Shown in pieces: positions 1 to 6,186 of a stretch of DNA of 9,003 bases; the first letter of the stretch is position 1, and every line of letters starts with the position of its first letter. The stretch is from UBA11865 sp035686605 (GTDB lineage: Bacteria > Chloroflexota > Anaerolineae > Promineifilales > Promineifilaceae). The stretch spans positions 1 to 9,003 of the forward strand of contig DASRZI010000351.1 in the NCBI GenBank assembly GCA_035686605.1. The letters run 5' to 3'. Under the pieces are notes generated by a model that made no database searches, had not been told where the DNA came from, and saw nothing but the letters and a program-made list of their open reading frames with translations. The position numbers were made by a program, and so were the translations under genes.

Positions 1-62
1 TGCTAACTAGGTAGAATTTAGGCAATTCAGCGAAGAATCTTAACGGTGGCTCAGGTGAATAG

Positions 63-1403
63 ATGAACAGTGTAAATGGAACAGAAACGAATAGCGCGTC
101 GATGCTCAATATAAAGGCGGTTGTTAAACAGACGGGATTAAATCCTGCCACACTCCGGGCCTGGGAGCGTCGATATGGCTTCCCAACTCCACATAGAACG
201 GACGGTGGGCATCGACAATATTCACAACATGACATTGACGTGTTAAAGTGGCTAATTGCCCGACAGGAAGAAGGCATTTCCATTAGTCATGCCATTGACT
301 TATGGCGATCTTACGATGAGCGTGGAGAAGATCCTCTTCAAACGGAAACCACCAGGGACAAAGCCACACAGGTTGCTCCGTATTTAGAGGGACGGCAATT
401 AGACGAACTCCGGCAAACTTGGGTATCAGCTTGCCTGGCCTTAGACAGAGAAGCCGCGGAGCAGATCTTGGCTTTCGCCTTCGCGCAGTATGCCCCCGAG
501 ACCGTATGCCTGGAGTTGCTGCAATTTGGATTGGCAGAAGTTGGCAACGGCTGGTATGAAGGCACAGTATCCGTTCAGCAGGAGCATTTCACGACTGCTC
601 TTACCAACCAGAGATTGGAGATGTTGATTGCAGCTGCGCCTTCTCCTTCTCGCCGAGAACGGATAATCAGCTTATGCGCTCCGGGTGACTACCACGTCTT
701 CAGCTCGCTTCTTCTCACCTTCCTGCTACGCCGGCAAGGATTTGATGTGGTCTACTTTGGCGCAGATGTGCCTGCAGAGGAGTTAGCTTCGACCATTAAA
801 AAGGTTGCGCCTACGCTAACAATAGTGTCTGCCCAACGGTTACATGGGGCCGCTGGATTGAAAGATATCGCTTTGGACTTACGTTCGGTGGCTATTACAA
901 TTGCATTTGGTGGTCTGGTATTTAATCAAATGCCACGTTTGCGTGAACTTATCCAGGGACACTTTCTCGGAGAAACGATACAAGGATCTGTTGAGACCGT
1001 ATTACAAATTATCGCGAACAAGCTCCCCGATCCGGAACCAATCGCTCCTTCTGATTCTTACCTGAAGGCCCTTTCTCACTTTAGGAAGCGCCAAGCCCTC
1101 ATCGAAACCCACGTATGGGGCACATTTATCGCCACGAATAAGCCCACCAGGTATCTGGCGAAAATAAATAACGATATCGGTCAAATTGTTGATGCTGCAC
1201 TCAATTTGGGCGACATGACCCTGTTAGAAACTGGTATCACCTGGATAGAGTATATGCTTACAAGCTATCGCCCCCCGAAACAGTTAATAATTGAGTATCT
1301 GCAGGCATATCACCAGGGGGCCAGAATCCATCTGGGTGATTCCGCCAGCATGGTATTGGATTGGTTTTCACAACTGCTCTCTGAAGAAAGCGAGACACTA
1401 TAG
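63..1403 (+). CDS. CarH/LitR-like MerR-family transcriptional regulator with cobalamin-binding domain
   Basis: A predicted cytoplasmic DNA-binding photoreceptor-type repressor of 446 aa. Residues 14-82 form a MerR winged-helix domain with the hallmark LRAWERRYG (31-39) and GGHRQYS (48-54). Residues 105-195 match the helical cap of B12-dependent regulators, with a Wx9EH signature at W164, E174 and H175. Residues 200-318 form a Rossmann-like B12-binding domain, with D209-x-H211 supplying the expected lower cobalt ligand and an FGG turn near 282-284. In the CarH family adenosylcobalamin makes a DNA-bound tetramer in the dark, and light breaks it. Two oddities stand out. The residue after W164 is Tyr, where Thermus CarH has the His that ligates cobalt after illumination. 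There is also a helical C-terminal extension of about 125 residues that classical CarH (under 300 aa) lacks. AGGTGA at 53-58 supports this start. It is the first gene of a run with the TspO-like gene, which begins 15 bp downstream. The family call is firm; the light response is inferred. Confidence 0.88.
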   Translation: MNSVNGTETNSASMLNIKAVVKQTGLNPATLRAWERRYGFPTPHRTDGGHRQYSQHDIDVLKWLIARQEEGISISHAIDLWRSYDERGEDPLQTETTRDKATQVAPYLEGRQLDELRQTWVSACLALDREAAEQILAFAFAQYAPETVCLELLQFGLAEVGNGWYEGTVSVQQEHFTTALTNQRLEMLIAAAPSPSRRERIISLCAPGDYHVFSSLLLTFLLRRQGFDVVYFGADVPAEELASTIKKVAPTLTIVSAQRLHGAAGLKDIALDLRSVAITIAFGGLVFNQMPRLRELIQGHFLGETIQGSVETVLQIIANKLPDPEPIAPSDSYLKALSHFRKRQALIETHVWGTFIATNKPTRYLAKINNDIGQIVDAALNLGDMTLLETGITWIEYMLTSYRPPKQLIIEYLQAYHQGARIHLGDSASMVLDWFSQLLSEESETL

Positions 1404-1418
1404 ATTGTTGGGATCTGG

Positions 1419-2201
1419 ATGATGAAATCAGATACTATTCGTCGACTTTCCGTGGTAATCGCCACACTGGCTATGATAGCAGTCAACGCTCTGGCCAATG
1501 CTCTACCCATAAATGGTCAAACAACTGGGGAGATTTCGGATCGATTTGTGGTCTTTTTTGTGCCGGCCGGCTACGTGTTCTCAATCTGGGGTTTAATCTA
1601 CCTGGGGATAATAGCATACGCCGTGTACCAGGCCCTGCCGGTTCAAGCGACCAATCAGTCCTTGAGAAGGATCGGTTATCTCTTTGTCTGTTCGAGCATG
1701 GCAAATATCGCCTGGATTTTATTGTGGCACTACGAATTGTTTCCTTGGACCGTGTTAGCCATGCTGGCTTTATTGGGCTGTCTGATCGCCATTTATCTGC
1801 GTCTGGACATAGGCCGGACCCAGGTATCTTCCGCCATGAAGTGGCTCGTCCATGTGCCCTTTAGCATTTACCTGGGTTGGATCACCGTAGCCACTATCGC
1901 CAATATTACCTCCCTGCTGTATTTCTGGGATTGGAATGGTTGGGGGATCGATCCGGGAGTTTGGACGCTTATCATGCTTGCCGCGGGAACCATCATCGGC
2001 GCGGCTGTCAGCATGACCCGCGGAGATGTCGCCTATGCCCTTGTCCTTGTCTGGGCATTTACCGGCATCGCTGTTAAACACAGCGAAACCAGCAGCGTGG
2101 CCACAGCCGCCTGGATGGCGGTCGCCATCACGGCTATCTTCATGGTTGCAGGGACTTATCGACACCGTCAGCAGAAACAGCAGGCAGCCGTTAAAACATA
2201 A
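1419..2201 (+). CDS. TspO/MBR-like tryptophan-rich membrane protein
   Basis: An integral membrane protein of 260 aa with about eight hydrophobic segments, roughly 10-30, 47-71, 85-105, 110-127, 141-165, 180-199, 204-220 and 227-246. It is rich in Trp (W57, W99, W103, W110, W142, W154, W170, W172, W175, W182, W212, W232). The PAGYVFSIWGLIYLG stretch (49-63) and the NIAWILLW stretch (96-103) resemble the TspO/MBR family. TspO proteins bind porphyrins and other tetrapyrroles and act in stress or light and oxygen signalling. This protein is longer than canonical five-helix TspO (about 160 aa), so it belongs to the larger tryptophan-rich sensory protein group at best. Two in-frame ATGs (1419 and 1422) follow GGGA at 1410-1413, and either may be the start. 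It lies 15 bp after the CarH-like gene and 20 bp before the DUF427 gene, which suggests one transcript. The ligand is unknown. Confidence 0.72.
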   Translation: MMKSDTIRRLSVVIATLAMIAVNALANALPINGQTTGEISDRFVVFFVPAGYVFSIWGLIYLGIIAYAVYQALPVQATNQSLRRIGYLFVCSSMANIAWILLWHYELFPWTVLAMLALLGCLIAIYLRLDIGRTQVSSAMKWLVHVPFSIYLGWITVATIANITSLLYFWDWNGWGIDPGVWTLIMLAAGTIIGAAVSMTRGDVAYALVLVWAFTGIAVKHSETSSVATAAWMAVAITAIFMVAGTYRHRQQKQQAAVKT

Positions 2202-2221
2202 GTTAAGCCAAAGTATCTAAC

Positions 2222-2719
2222 ATGATAAAGCCTAAGCCGCTTAAACCGGGTCTTGGAGAAGAATCTGTTTGGGACTACCCCAGACCTCCGACAGTAGAAC
2301 TGGCTAATAAATCCATCCAAATATACTTCGCTGGAGTCAAGATCGCCGATACCCATCGGGCCTGGCGCGTATTGGAGACCAGCCACCCGCCGGTCTATTA
2401 CTTGCCTCCTGCTGATATTCGCATGGGTTGTTTAACCCCCGCAGGTGGTGGCTCATGGTGCGAATGGAAGGGTCAGGCAAATTACTACAATATCGAATTT
2501 GAAGACCAATCCGCCAAGAGAGCAGCCTGGACCTATTCCCGGCCGACGCCATCTTTTGGGGTTATCAAAGATCATATCGCCTTCTATGCTTGGGCCATGG
2601 ATCGTTGTTTGGCGGACGGCGAGCTCGTCCGGCCGCAACCTGGTACTTTTTATGGCGGTTGGATCACCAAGGAGATTATTGGACCCTTCAAAGGTGAGCC
2701 AGGATCAGCGGGCTGGTAA
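2222..2719 (+). CDS. DUF427 domain protein
   Basis: A soluble protein of 165 aa belonging to the DUF427 family. It has no signal peptide or membrane segment. Recognisable family features are RVLETSHPPVYYLP (49-62) and the Cys-x-Trp-Lys-Gly block at C80-G84 followed by the Tyr pair in QANYYN. The C-terminal half ends in PQPGTFYGGWI (138-148) and the family-typical GPFKGEPG run (154-161). The fold is known from structural genomics as a small beta-rich domain, but no reaction is established, so none is assigned. The gene starts 20 bp after the TspO-like gene with no good Shine-Dalgarno sequence, consistent with translational dependence on the upstream gene. A possible hairpin terminator follows it. 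Its role in a light-linked locus is unknown. Confidence 0.85.
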   Translation: MIKPKPLKPGLGEESVWDYPRPPTVELANKSIQIYFAGVKIADTHRAWRVLETSHPPVYYLPPADIRMGCLTPAGGGSWCEWKGQANYYNIEFEDQSAKRAAWTYSRPTPSFGVIKDHIAFYAWAMDRCLADGELVRPQPGTFYGGWITKEIIGPFKGEPGSAGW

Positions 2720-2735
2720 TATTATGATGGTTCTA

Positions 2736-2770
2736 TCTCCGCCGAACCGCTGGGGCAAACGGAGAGTTTT
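2736..2770 (+). terminator. Possible terminator after DUF427
   Basis: The inverted repeat TCTCCG (2736-2741) / CGGAGA (2760-2765) has a GC-rich interior that can add a CC/GG pairing. It is followed by GTTTT and further T-rich sequence. The stem is short and the loop large, so this is a moderate candidate. It would end the upstream three-gene transcript just before the heliorhodopsin promoter. Confidence 0.4.
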
Positions 2771-2795
2771 GATAGTTTCTTTGGTATTTTTAACA

Positions 2796-2804
2796 TGATA
2801 TACT
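2796..2804 (+). promoter_or_regulatory. Extended -10 promoter candidate for heliorhodopsin
   Basis: TGA-TATACT is an extended -10 element (TGn followed by a hexamer one base from TATAAT) about 40 bp before the heliorhodopsin start codon. No good -35 lies at 16-18 bp. TTGATA (2769-2774) is too far upstream, which is acceptable for an extended -10 promoter. Together with the hairpin just upstream, it suggests heliorhodopsin has its own transcript. Confidence 0.5.
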
Positions 2805-2844
2805 GAACAGCACTAGCGTTTCTCTATACCAAGGAGCAGAAAAT

Positions 2845-3651
2845 ATGACCGCAACACCGATTCAGCCTAAGGTTGTCGCTTCTGAGGCTACGTTCAAAGG
2901 ATTGGGACGATTTAATTTGATTATGGGATTCCTGCATCTGATACAGGGTATCCTGATGATCGTCCTAAGCAACGACACGACCTACCCCATCTATTCTTTC
3001 TTCTTAAAGTTCGATACGGACACCCGTTCCCTGTCTCCTAACCCAGAAGTGCTTTATGAATTGCGTTTTGGCCCGGCCGTCGCTGTTTTCTTGTTGCTTT
3101 CTGCTGTGGCCCATTTTTATCTGGCGACTATCGGAAATAAACGGTATGTCGCCAATCTTAAGCTGGGCATGAACCCAGTCCGCTTCTATGAATATGCATT
3201 GAGCTCCTCGCTGATGATCGTCCTTATCGGCATGCTGGTCGGTTTGTGGGACGTGGGCGCCCTCATCCTCATCTTTGGCATTAACGCCACGATGAACCTC
3301 TTTGGCCTGCTGATGGAAAAGCTCAATCAGTATACGATTAAAACCGATTGGTCATCATTCATCTACGGTGTTTTCGCCGGCATCCTGCCTTGGATCGTAA
3401 TTGTTATCTATTTTGTGGGATCGATTAACTCCGGCGACGGTGAGGCCAAGCCGCCTACTTTCGTCTACTTCATCGTCCCCACCTTGTTTGTCTTCTTCAA
3501 CATCTTCGCCATCAACATGGTGCTGCAGTACAAGAAAGTCGGCCGCTGGAAAGATTACCTCTTCGGTGAGCGTTTCTACATCATCCTCAGCTTGACGGCC
3601 AAAACGGTCCTGGCCTGGATCATCTTCGCTGGAACGTTAGCGCCAGTTTAG
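2845..3651 (+). CDS. Heliorhodopsin
   Basis: A seven-helix retinal protein of the heliorhodopsin family, 268 aa, close to the usual family size. Approximate helices are 21-42, 73-95, 112-133, 136-158, 169-192, 204-228 and 242-264. The retinal-binding Lys is K253 in SLTAKTVLAW (249-258), with the family Ser four residues earlier (S249). The Schiff-base counterion is E116 in RFYEYALSSSLM (113-124). The two His residues characteristic of the family's inner pocket are at H31 and H90. Further family blocks are NATMNLFGLLMEK (147-159), FVFFNIFAINM (215-225) and FAGTLAP at the C-terminus. Heliorhodopsins have inverted topology with the N-terminus in the cytoplasm, show slow photocycles and are thought to be sensory or regulatory rather than pumps. 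AAGGAG (2831-2836), 8 nt before the ATG, fixes the start. No retinal-synthesis gene is in the window. It is convergent with the photolyase operon. Confidence 0.95.
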   Translation: MTATPIQPKVVASEATFKGLGRFNLIMGFLHLIQGILMIVLSNDTTYPIYSFFLKFDTDTRSLSPNPEVLYELRFGPAVAVFLLLSAVAHFYLATIGNKRYVANLKLGMNPVRFYEYALSSSLMIVLIGMLVGLWDVGALILIFGINATMNLFGLLMEKLNQYTIKTDWSSFIYGVFAGILPWIVIVIYFVGSINSGDGEAKPPTFVYFIVPTLFVFFNIFAINMVLQYKKVGRWKDYLFGERFYIILSLTAKTVLAWIIFAGTLAPV

Positions 3652-3674
3652 GATCATTGCTATAACGCCAACGA

Positions 3675-3703
3675 ACAATGCCTGGCGCAACGCCAGGCAT
3701 TGT
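3675..3703. terminator. Bidirectional terminator between heliorhodopsin and the photolyase operon
   Basis: A perfect 13-bp inverted repeat (arms 3675-3687 and 3691-3703) has a CAA loop. It sits 23 bp after the heliorhodopsin stop and 19 bp from the convergent minus-strand stop at 3723. It lacks a clean T run on either strand; only T-rich sequence follows on the plus strand. Position and symmetry favour termination in both directions. Confidence 0.7.
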
Positions 3704-3722
3704 CTTGCTTGGTTGTCATCTA

Positions 3723-4178
3723 TCAAGGACATAATCTATCTATTTCTCCGGCAATCGATTGAGCCATACGATCGCTGTAGTTCCAAGTATGGTAATTTTT
3801 CGGCGATAATCGAATCGCCACCTCTGGTTGTGATCGGCCCAACAGCTGTCTCGCCAGAGCGTTTTCAGTCCCACCCAAATAACGCCTTAAGAGACGCTCA
3901 AGAATCTCTAAACCGCGTTCAGGCTCAATGGTAGCCAGCGCCCGGCCACGAACCCCACAATAAGGTGGCTGGTCCGATGCAACTTCGAAAGCACAGCGCG
4001 ATTCCCCTTTTAGATATGAAACCACCTTGGCTGACTGGGGTGTGGCGCAATATAGATACCCATCCTCATAGAGATACCACAACGAGAGCACAACGGGCCA
4101 ACCCGAATTCGAAATACACGACAGGCGAAGGGGGATTTCTACCTGGGCTAGGTACTCTTCAAGGGAACTATTCGTCAT
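3723..4178 (-). CDS. Pyridoxamine 5'-phosphate oxidase-like FMN-binding split-barrel protein
   Basis: A small cytoplasmic protein of 151 aa with the flavin split-barrel fold. In the chosen frame the N-terminal helix is followed by the strand block RLSCISNSGWPVVLSLWYLY, then a GYLYCAT strand, a Lys-containing SAKVVSYLK segment, a CAFEVAS strand and the GVRGRALATI strand. This order is typical of PPOX-class proteins that bind FMN, F420 or haem. The exact cofactor and substrate cannot be read from the sequence. The frame is open to 4253, but GGAGGA at 4191-4186 is spaced 7 nt before the ATG at 4178-4176 and decides the start. This places the start inside the end of the photolyase gene (overlap 4168-4178), so the two are probably translationally coupled. 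A flavin-fold protein paired with a flavoprotein photolyase is suggestive but not proof of shared function. Confidence 0.82.
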   Translation of the reverse strand: MTNSSLEEYLAQVEIPLRLSCISNSGWPVVLSLWYLYEDGYLYCATPQSAKVVSYLKGESRCAFEVASDQPPYCGVRGRALATIEPERGLEILERLLRRYLGGTENALARQLLGRSQPEVAIRLSPKNYHTWNYSDRMAQSIAGEIDRLCP

Positions 4179-5619
4179 TTTCTCTTCCTCCATTGATAGC
4201 TCGATCCCGGGCCGATGCATAAGCAGCCAGTGCACTATGCCGGGCAAGGGCATGATCGACGATGGGGTGAGGGTAATCCCGGCCGATCACGCAACCTGCT
4301 TTATCCTGGACGTCCCGAGGCATTTTCCAGGGTTCTTGCAGATATTTACCTGGAACATTAGCCAGCTCGGGTATCCATCGACGCGTATAATCGCCCTGCG
4401 GATCGAACTTCTTGCCTTGCAGTACCGGGTTGAAGATTCGGAAATAGGGAACAGCATCAGTGCCCGTACCGGCCGTCCATTGCCAGCCGCCATTGTTGGC
4501 TGCCGGGTCGCCGTCCACTAGATGCTGCATAAACCACCGTTCACCCCAACGCCAGTCGATCAACAAATCTTTTACCAAAAAAGAGGCCGCGATCATCCGG
4601 GCGCGATTGTGCATCCAGCCGCTTTGGGCGAGCTGGCGCATAGCAGCATCTACCACCGGATAACCCGTCTGACCATCGCACCAGGCGGCGAAGTGATCCT
4701 CGTTATTTCGCCAAGCAATGTGATGGTAAGCAGTTCGAAAGCTTTGCCTAAGCACCTGGGGAAAATGATAGAGGATAGACATGTAGAATTCACGCCAGAT
4801 CAGCTCACTGAACCAGACCTCAACACCCCGTTGACCTTTTTCATCGAGCACGGTCGATCGTTTTTGCAGCGCAGAGACGACCGCCTGCCGGGCGGATAAC
4901 ATACCAAAACGCAAATAGGGTGACAGCCCAGAAGTGCCATTGAGATCCATGCGATCCCTTTGACCAGCGTATCGAGTGATCGAGGCTTCGCCATCCGCCG
5001 ACAAAAAAGCATTCAAGCGGCGCTGCGCCTCTTGTTCGCCTGGCAGGAAGGGTATTGCCTTCGACAACTGGAGCCGGTCAGGGATTGGCAAGCTGTCGAT
5101 ATCGGGTGGCGTGGGCATTCGCTTTGGCGCCGGGAGCAGAGATCCCGGTTCAGGGGCCGGCAGCTCTTTCCAACGCCGGCTGAAAGGCGTATAGACCGTA
5201 TAAGGCAGCCCGTCTGCTTTATAGATCAGATCAGGATGGTGAACGGCAACTCCGCCCACAAGATTCAAAGGCAGATGCTGGCTGACGGACGCGTCACGCC
5301 GGCGGGCATATGGCGAAACATCCTCCTCAGCATAAATGGCAGTGGCCGATGTTTCTTCCATCAAGGCACCTAGTTGTTCAAGTGCCTGGCCTTGCCGCAC
5401 AACCAGATAGCTTCCTCGATCGCGCAGCGCCTTATCTAATTCCCGAAGACCAGCCATGAGAAAGGCCACCCGATTCTCACCCGTGTACGCCGAAGAGAGC
5501 AAAGCCGGATCTAAGATGAAGACAGGTACAATCGCCTCCCCTCCCGCACGAGCAGCCTGAATGGCTTGATTATCGATTAAGCGTAAATCGCGGCGAATCC
5601 ACCACAGATTTGTATTCAT
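4168..5619 (-). CDS. phrB: Class I deoxyribodipyrimidine photolyase (DNA photolyase)
   Basis: A light-driven flavoenzyme that splits cyclobutane pyrimidine dimers. It is 483 aa from the ATG; residue numbers below include the GTG codon just upstream. The N-terminal antenna domain (about 5-135) opens with LWWIRRDLRL. The FAD/DNA domain contains SELIWREFY (272-280, substrate-contact Trp W276), GYPVVDAAMRQL (320-331), GWMHNR (335-340), DGDPAANNGGWQW (370-382) and GTDAVPYFRIFNP (387-399). The electron-transfer Trp triad is intact as W304, W357 and W380, each offset by two from E. coli W306, W359 and W382. N376 occupies the position facing flavin N5, as in photolyases rather than plant cryptochromes. 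The antenna cofactor (MTHF or 8-HDF type) cannot be decided. AGGA (5630-5627), 7 nt before the ATG at 5619, is preferred over the GTG at 5622. It is co-directional with and overlaps the split-barrel gene. Confidence 0.95.
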   Translation of the reverse strand: MNTNLWWIRRDLRLIDNQAIQAARAGGEAIVPVFILDPALLSSAYTGENRVAFLMAGLRELDKALRDRGSYLVVRQGQALEQLGALMEETSATAIYAEEDVSPYARRRDASVSQHLPLNLVGGVAVHHPDLIYKADGLPYTVYTPFSRRWKELPAPEPGSLLPAPKRMPTPPDIDSLPIPDRLQLSKAIPFLPGEQEAQRRLNAFLSADGEASITRYAGQRDRMDLNGTSGLSPYLRFGMLSARQAVVSALQKRSTVLDEKGQRGVEVWFSELIWREFYMSILYHFPQVLRQSFRTAYHHIAWRNNEDHFAAWCDGQTGYPVVDAAMRQLAQSGWMHNRARMIAASFLVKDLLIDWRWGERWFMQHLVDGDPAANNGGWQWTAGTGTDAVPYFRIFNPVLQGKKFDPQGDYTRRWIPELANVPGKYLQEPWKMPRDVQDKAGCVIGRDYPHPIVDHALARHSALAAYASARDRAINGGRENDE

Positions 5620-5689
5620 CACTTCATCCTATCACCGAATGGCCATTTGACGAGCATAAACTCGATAAGCAGCCATCTAAGAGCGATAG

Positions 5690-5742
5690 TTGTACATTTA
5701 TTAGACATGCATAAGTTTTATTGGACAATATCTTGACAATAT
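5690..5742 (+). promoter_or_regulatory. Candidate CarH-type operator: four 11-bp motif copies
   Basis: Four direct copies of nTn(T/G)ACAnnnn lie at 5690-5700 (TTGTACA), 5701-5711 (TTAGACA), 5721-5731 (TTGGACA) and 5732-5742 (CTTGACA). Their starts are 11, 20 and 11 bp apart. The first two abut exactly, as do the last two, and the last covers the -35 box. As I recall it, CarH from Thermus binds head-to-tail 11-bp repeats containing TACA that overlap the -35. A CarH-like regulator is encoded in the same window. TGTACA in the first copy is palindromic, so it also reads toward the photolyase gene. Binding by this regulator is inference. Confidence 0.55.
5700..5728 (-). promoter_or_regulatory. phrB: Possible divergent promoter for photolyase
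   Basis: On the minus strand TTGTCC (5728-5723) is followed after 17 bp by TCTAAT (5705-5700). Transcription would start near 5693 with a leader of about 75 nt to the photolyase ATG. Both boxes are imperfect. The element lies entirely inside the operator-like repeat array, so one regulator could control both directions. Confidence 0.35.
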
Positions 5743-5761
5743 GTAGATCGAAGGGTATTGT
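5733..5761 (+). promoter_or_regulatory. Sigma-70-type promoter for the small membrane protein and FAS1 genes
   Basis: TTGACA (5733-5738, perfect consensus) is separated by 17 bp from TATTGT (5756-5761). This is the best promoter match noticed in the window. Transcription would start near 5768, giving a leader of about 113 nt before the ATG at 5881. The -35 box lies within the fourth operator-like repeat, so a bound repressor would block it. Confidence 0.65.
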
Positions 5762-5880
5762 ACGCTCACTTAAGGACGCGCACAGACCTGATGCAGAAAT
5801 GGCAGAAGTGGGCGCAAGACAAATTAACTTAGACGACTAATTGGAATTCAAGAAGAAGCTCAAAAAGATAGGAGAACAAT

Positions 5881-6081
5881 ATGGATAAGTCAGAACGTCG
5901 AATGCAATACCTCGAAGTATACCGCCAGCAGCTAAGACACGAGCTGGATGAAGTGGGATATGGCCAGTCCAAAGGTGACGCGTACATGAGTGATCGTCAA
6001 GCTCGAAAAAACTCGAGCTCTTCTTTGGTGGTCATCGCGGTCGCTTTAGCGGTCCTGGGTGTAATCAGCGCTCAGATTTAG
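5881..6081 (+). CDS. Small single-pass membrane protein, unknown function
   Basis: A 66-residue protein that I do not recognise. The first 45 residues are hydrophilic and charged, with Arg/Lys and Glu/Asp mixed in a probably helical stretch (QYLEVYRQQLRHELDEV, 9-25). A short Ser run (45-48) precedes one hydrophobic segment (49-64, LVVIAVALAVLGVISA) that ends the protein two residues later. This suggests a tail-anchored membrane protein with a cytoplasmic N-terminal helix, although orientation is not certain. AGGAG at 5870-5874, 6 nt before the ATG, is a strong RBS and the best argument that the gene is real. It is the first gene after the promoter with operator-like repeats. The FAS1 lipoprotein gene follows 105 bp later with no clear terminator between them, so co-transcription is likely. 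Confidence 0.72.
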   Translation: MDKSERRMQYLEVYRQQLRHELDEVGYGQSKGDAYMSDRQARKNSSSSLVVIAVALAVLGVISAQI

Positions 6082-6186
6082 GCAAATTTATTGGATGTTG
6101 GTTAGCTTTGCACCTGAACGGAATTTCCAAACCTGATTCAGGATGCCATATCAATCAGATTACGAATAGTCAAAGGATACTAAAAA

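Noticed and set aside
2769..2774. TTGATA as a -35 box for the heliorhodopsin promoter
   Set aside because: The spacer to TATACT would be 24 bp, too long. The extended -10 reading is preferred.
4179..4253. Upstream extension of the split-barrel protein to 4253
   Set aside because: The added 25 residues have no family similarity and lie within the photolyase end. The GGAGGA site decides for the ATG at 4178.
4522..5373. Plus-strand open frames opposite the photolyase gene
   Set aside because: The opposite strand encodes a fully conserved photolyase over this range. The plus-strand frames show no recognisable domain.
5791..5832. Possible 13-codon leader peptide (MQKWQKWAQDKLT) before the small membrane protein
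   Set aside because: It is Trp-containing and in the leader, but has no clear RBS and no attenuator-like hairpins near it. Its length is easily reached by chance.
6113..6142. Nested inverted repeats (CCTGAA/TTCAGG enclosing GGAA/TTCC) between the small membrane protein and FAS1 genes
   Set aside because: The stems are short and mutually exclusive with a one-base-centre palindrome at 6132-6142. No T run follows, so neither a terminator nor an operator could be supported.
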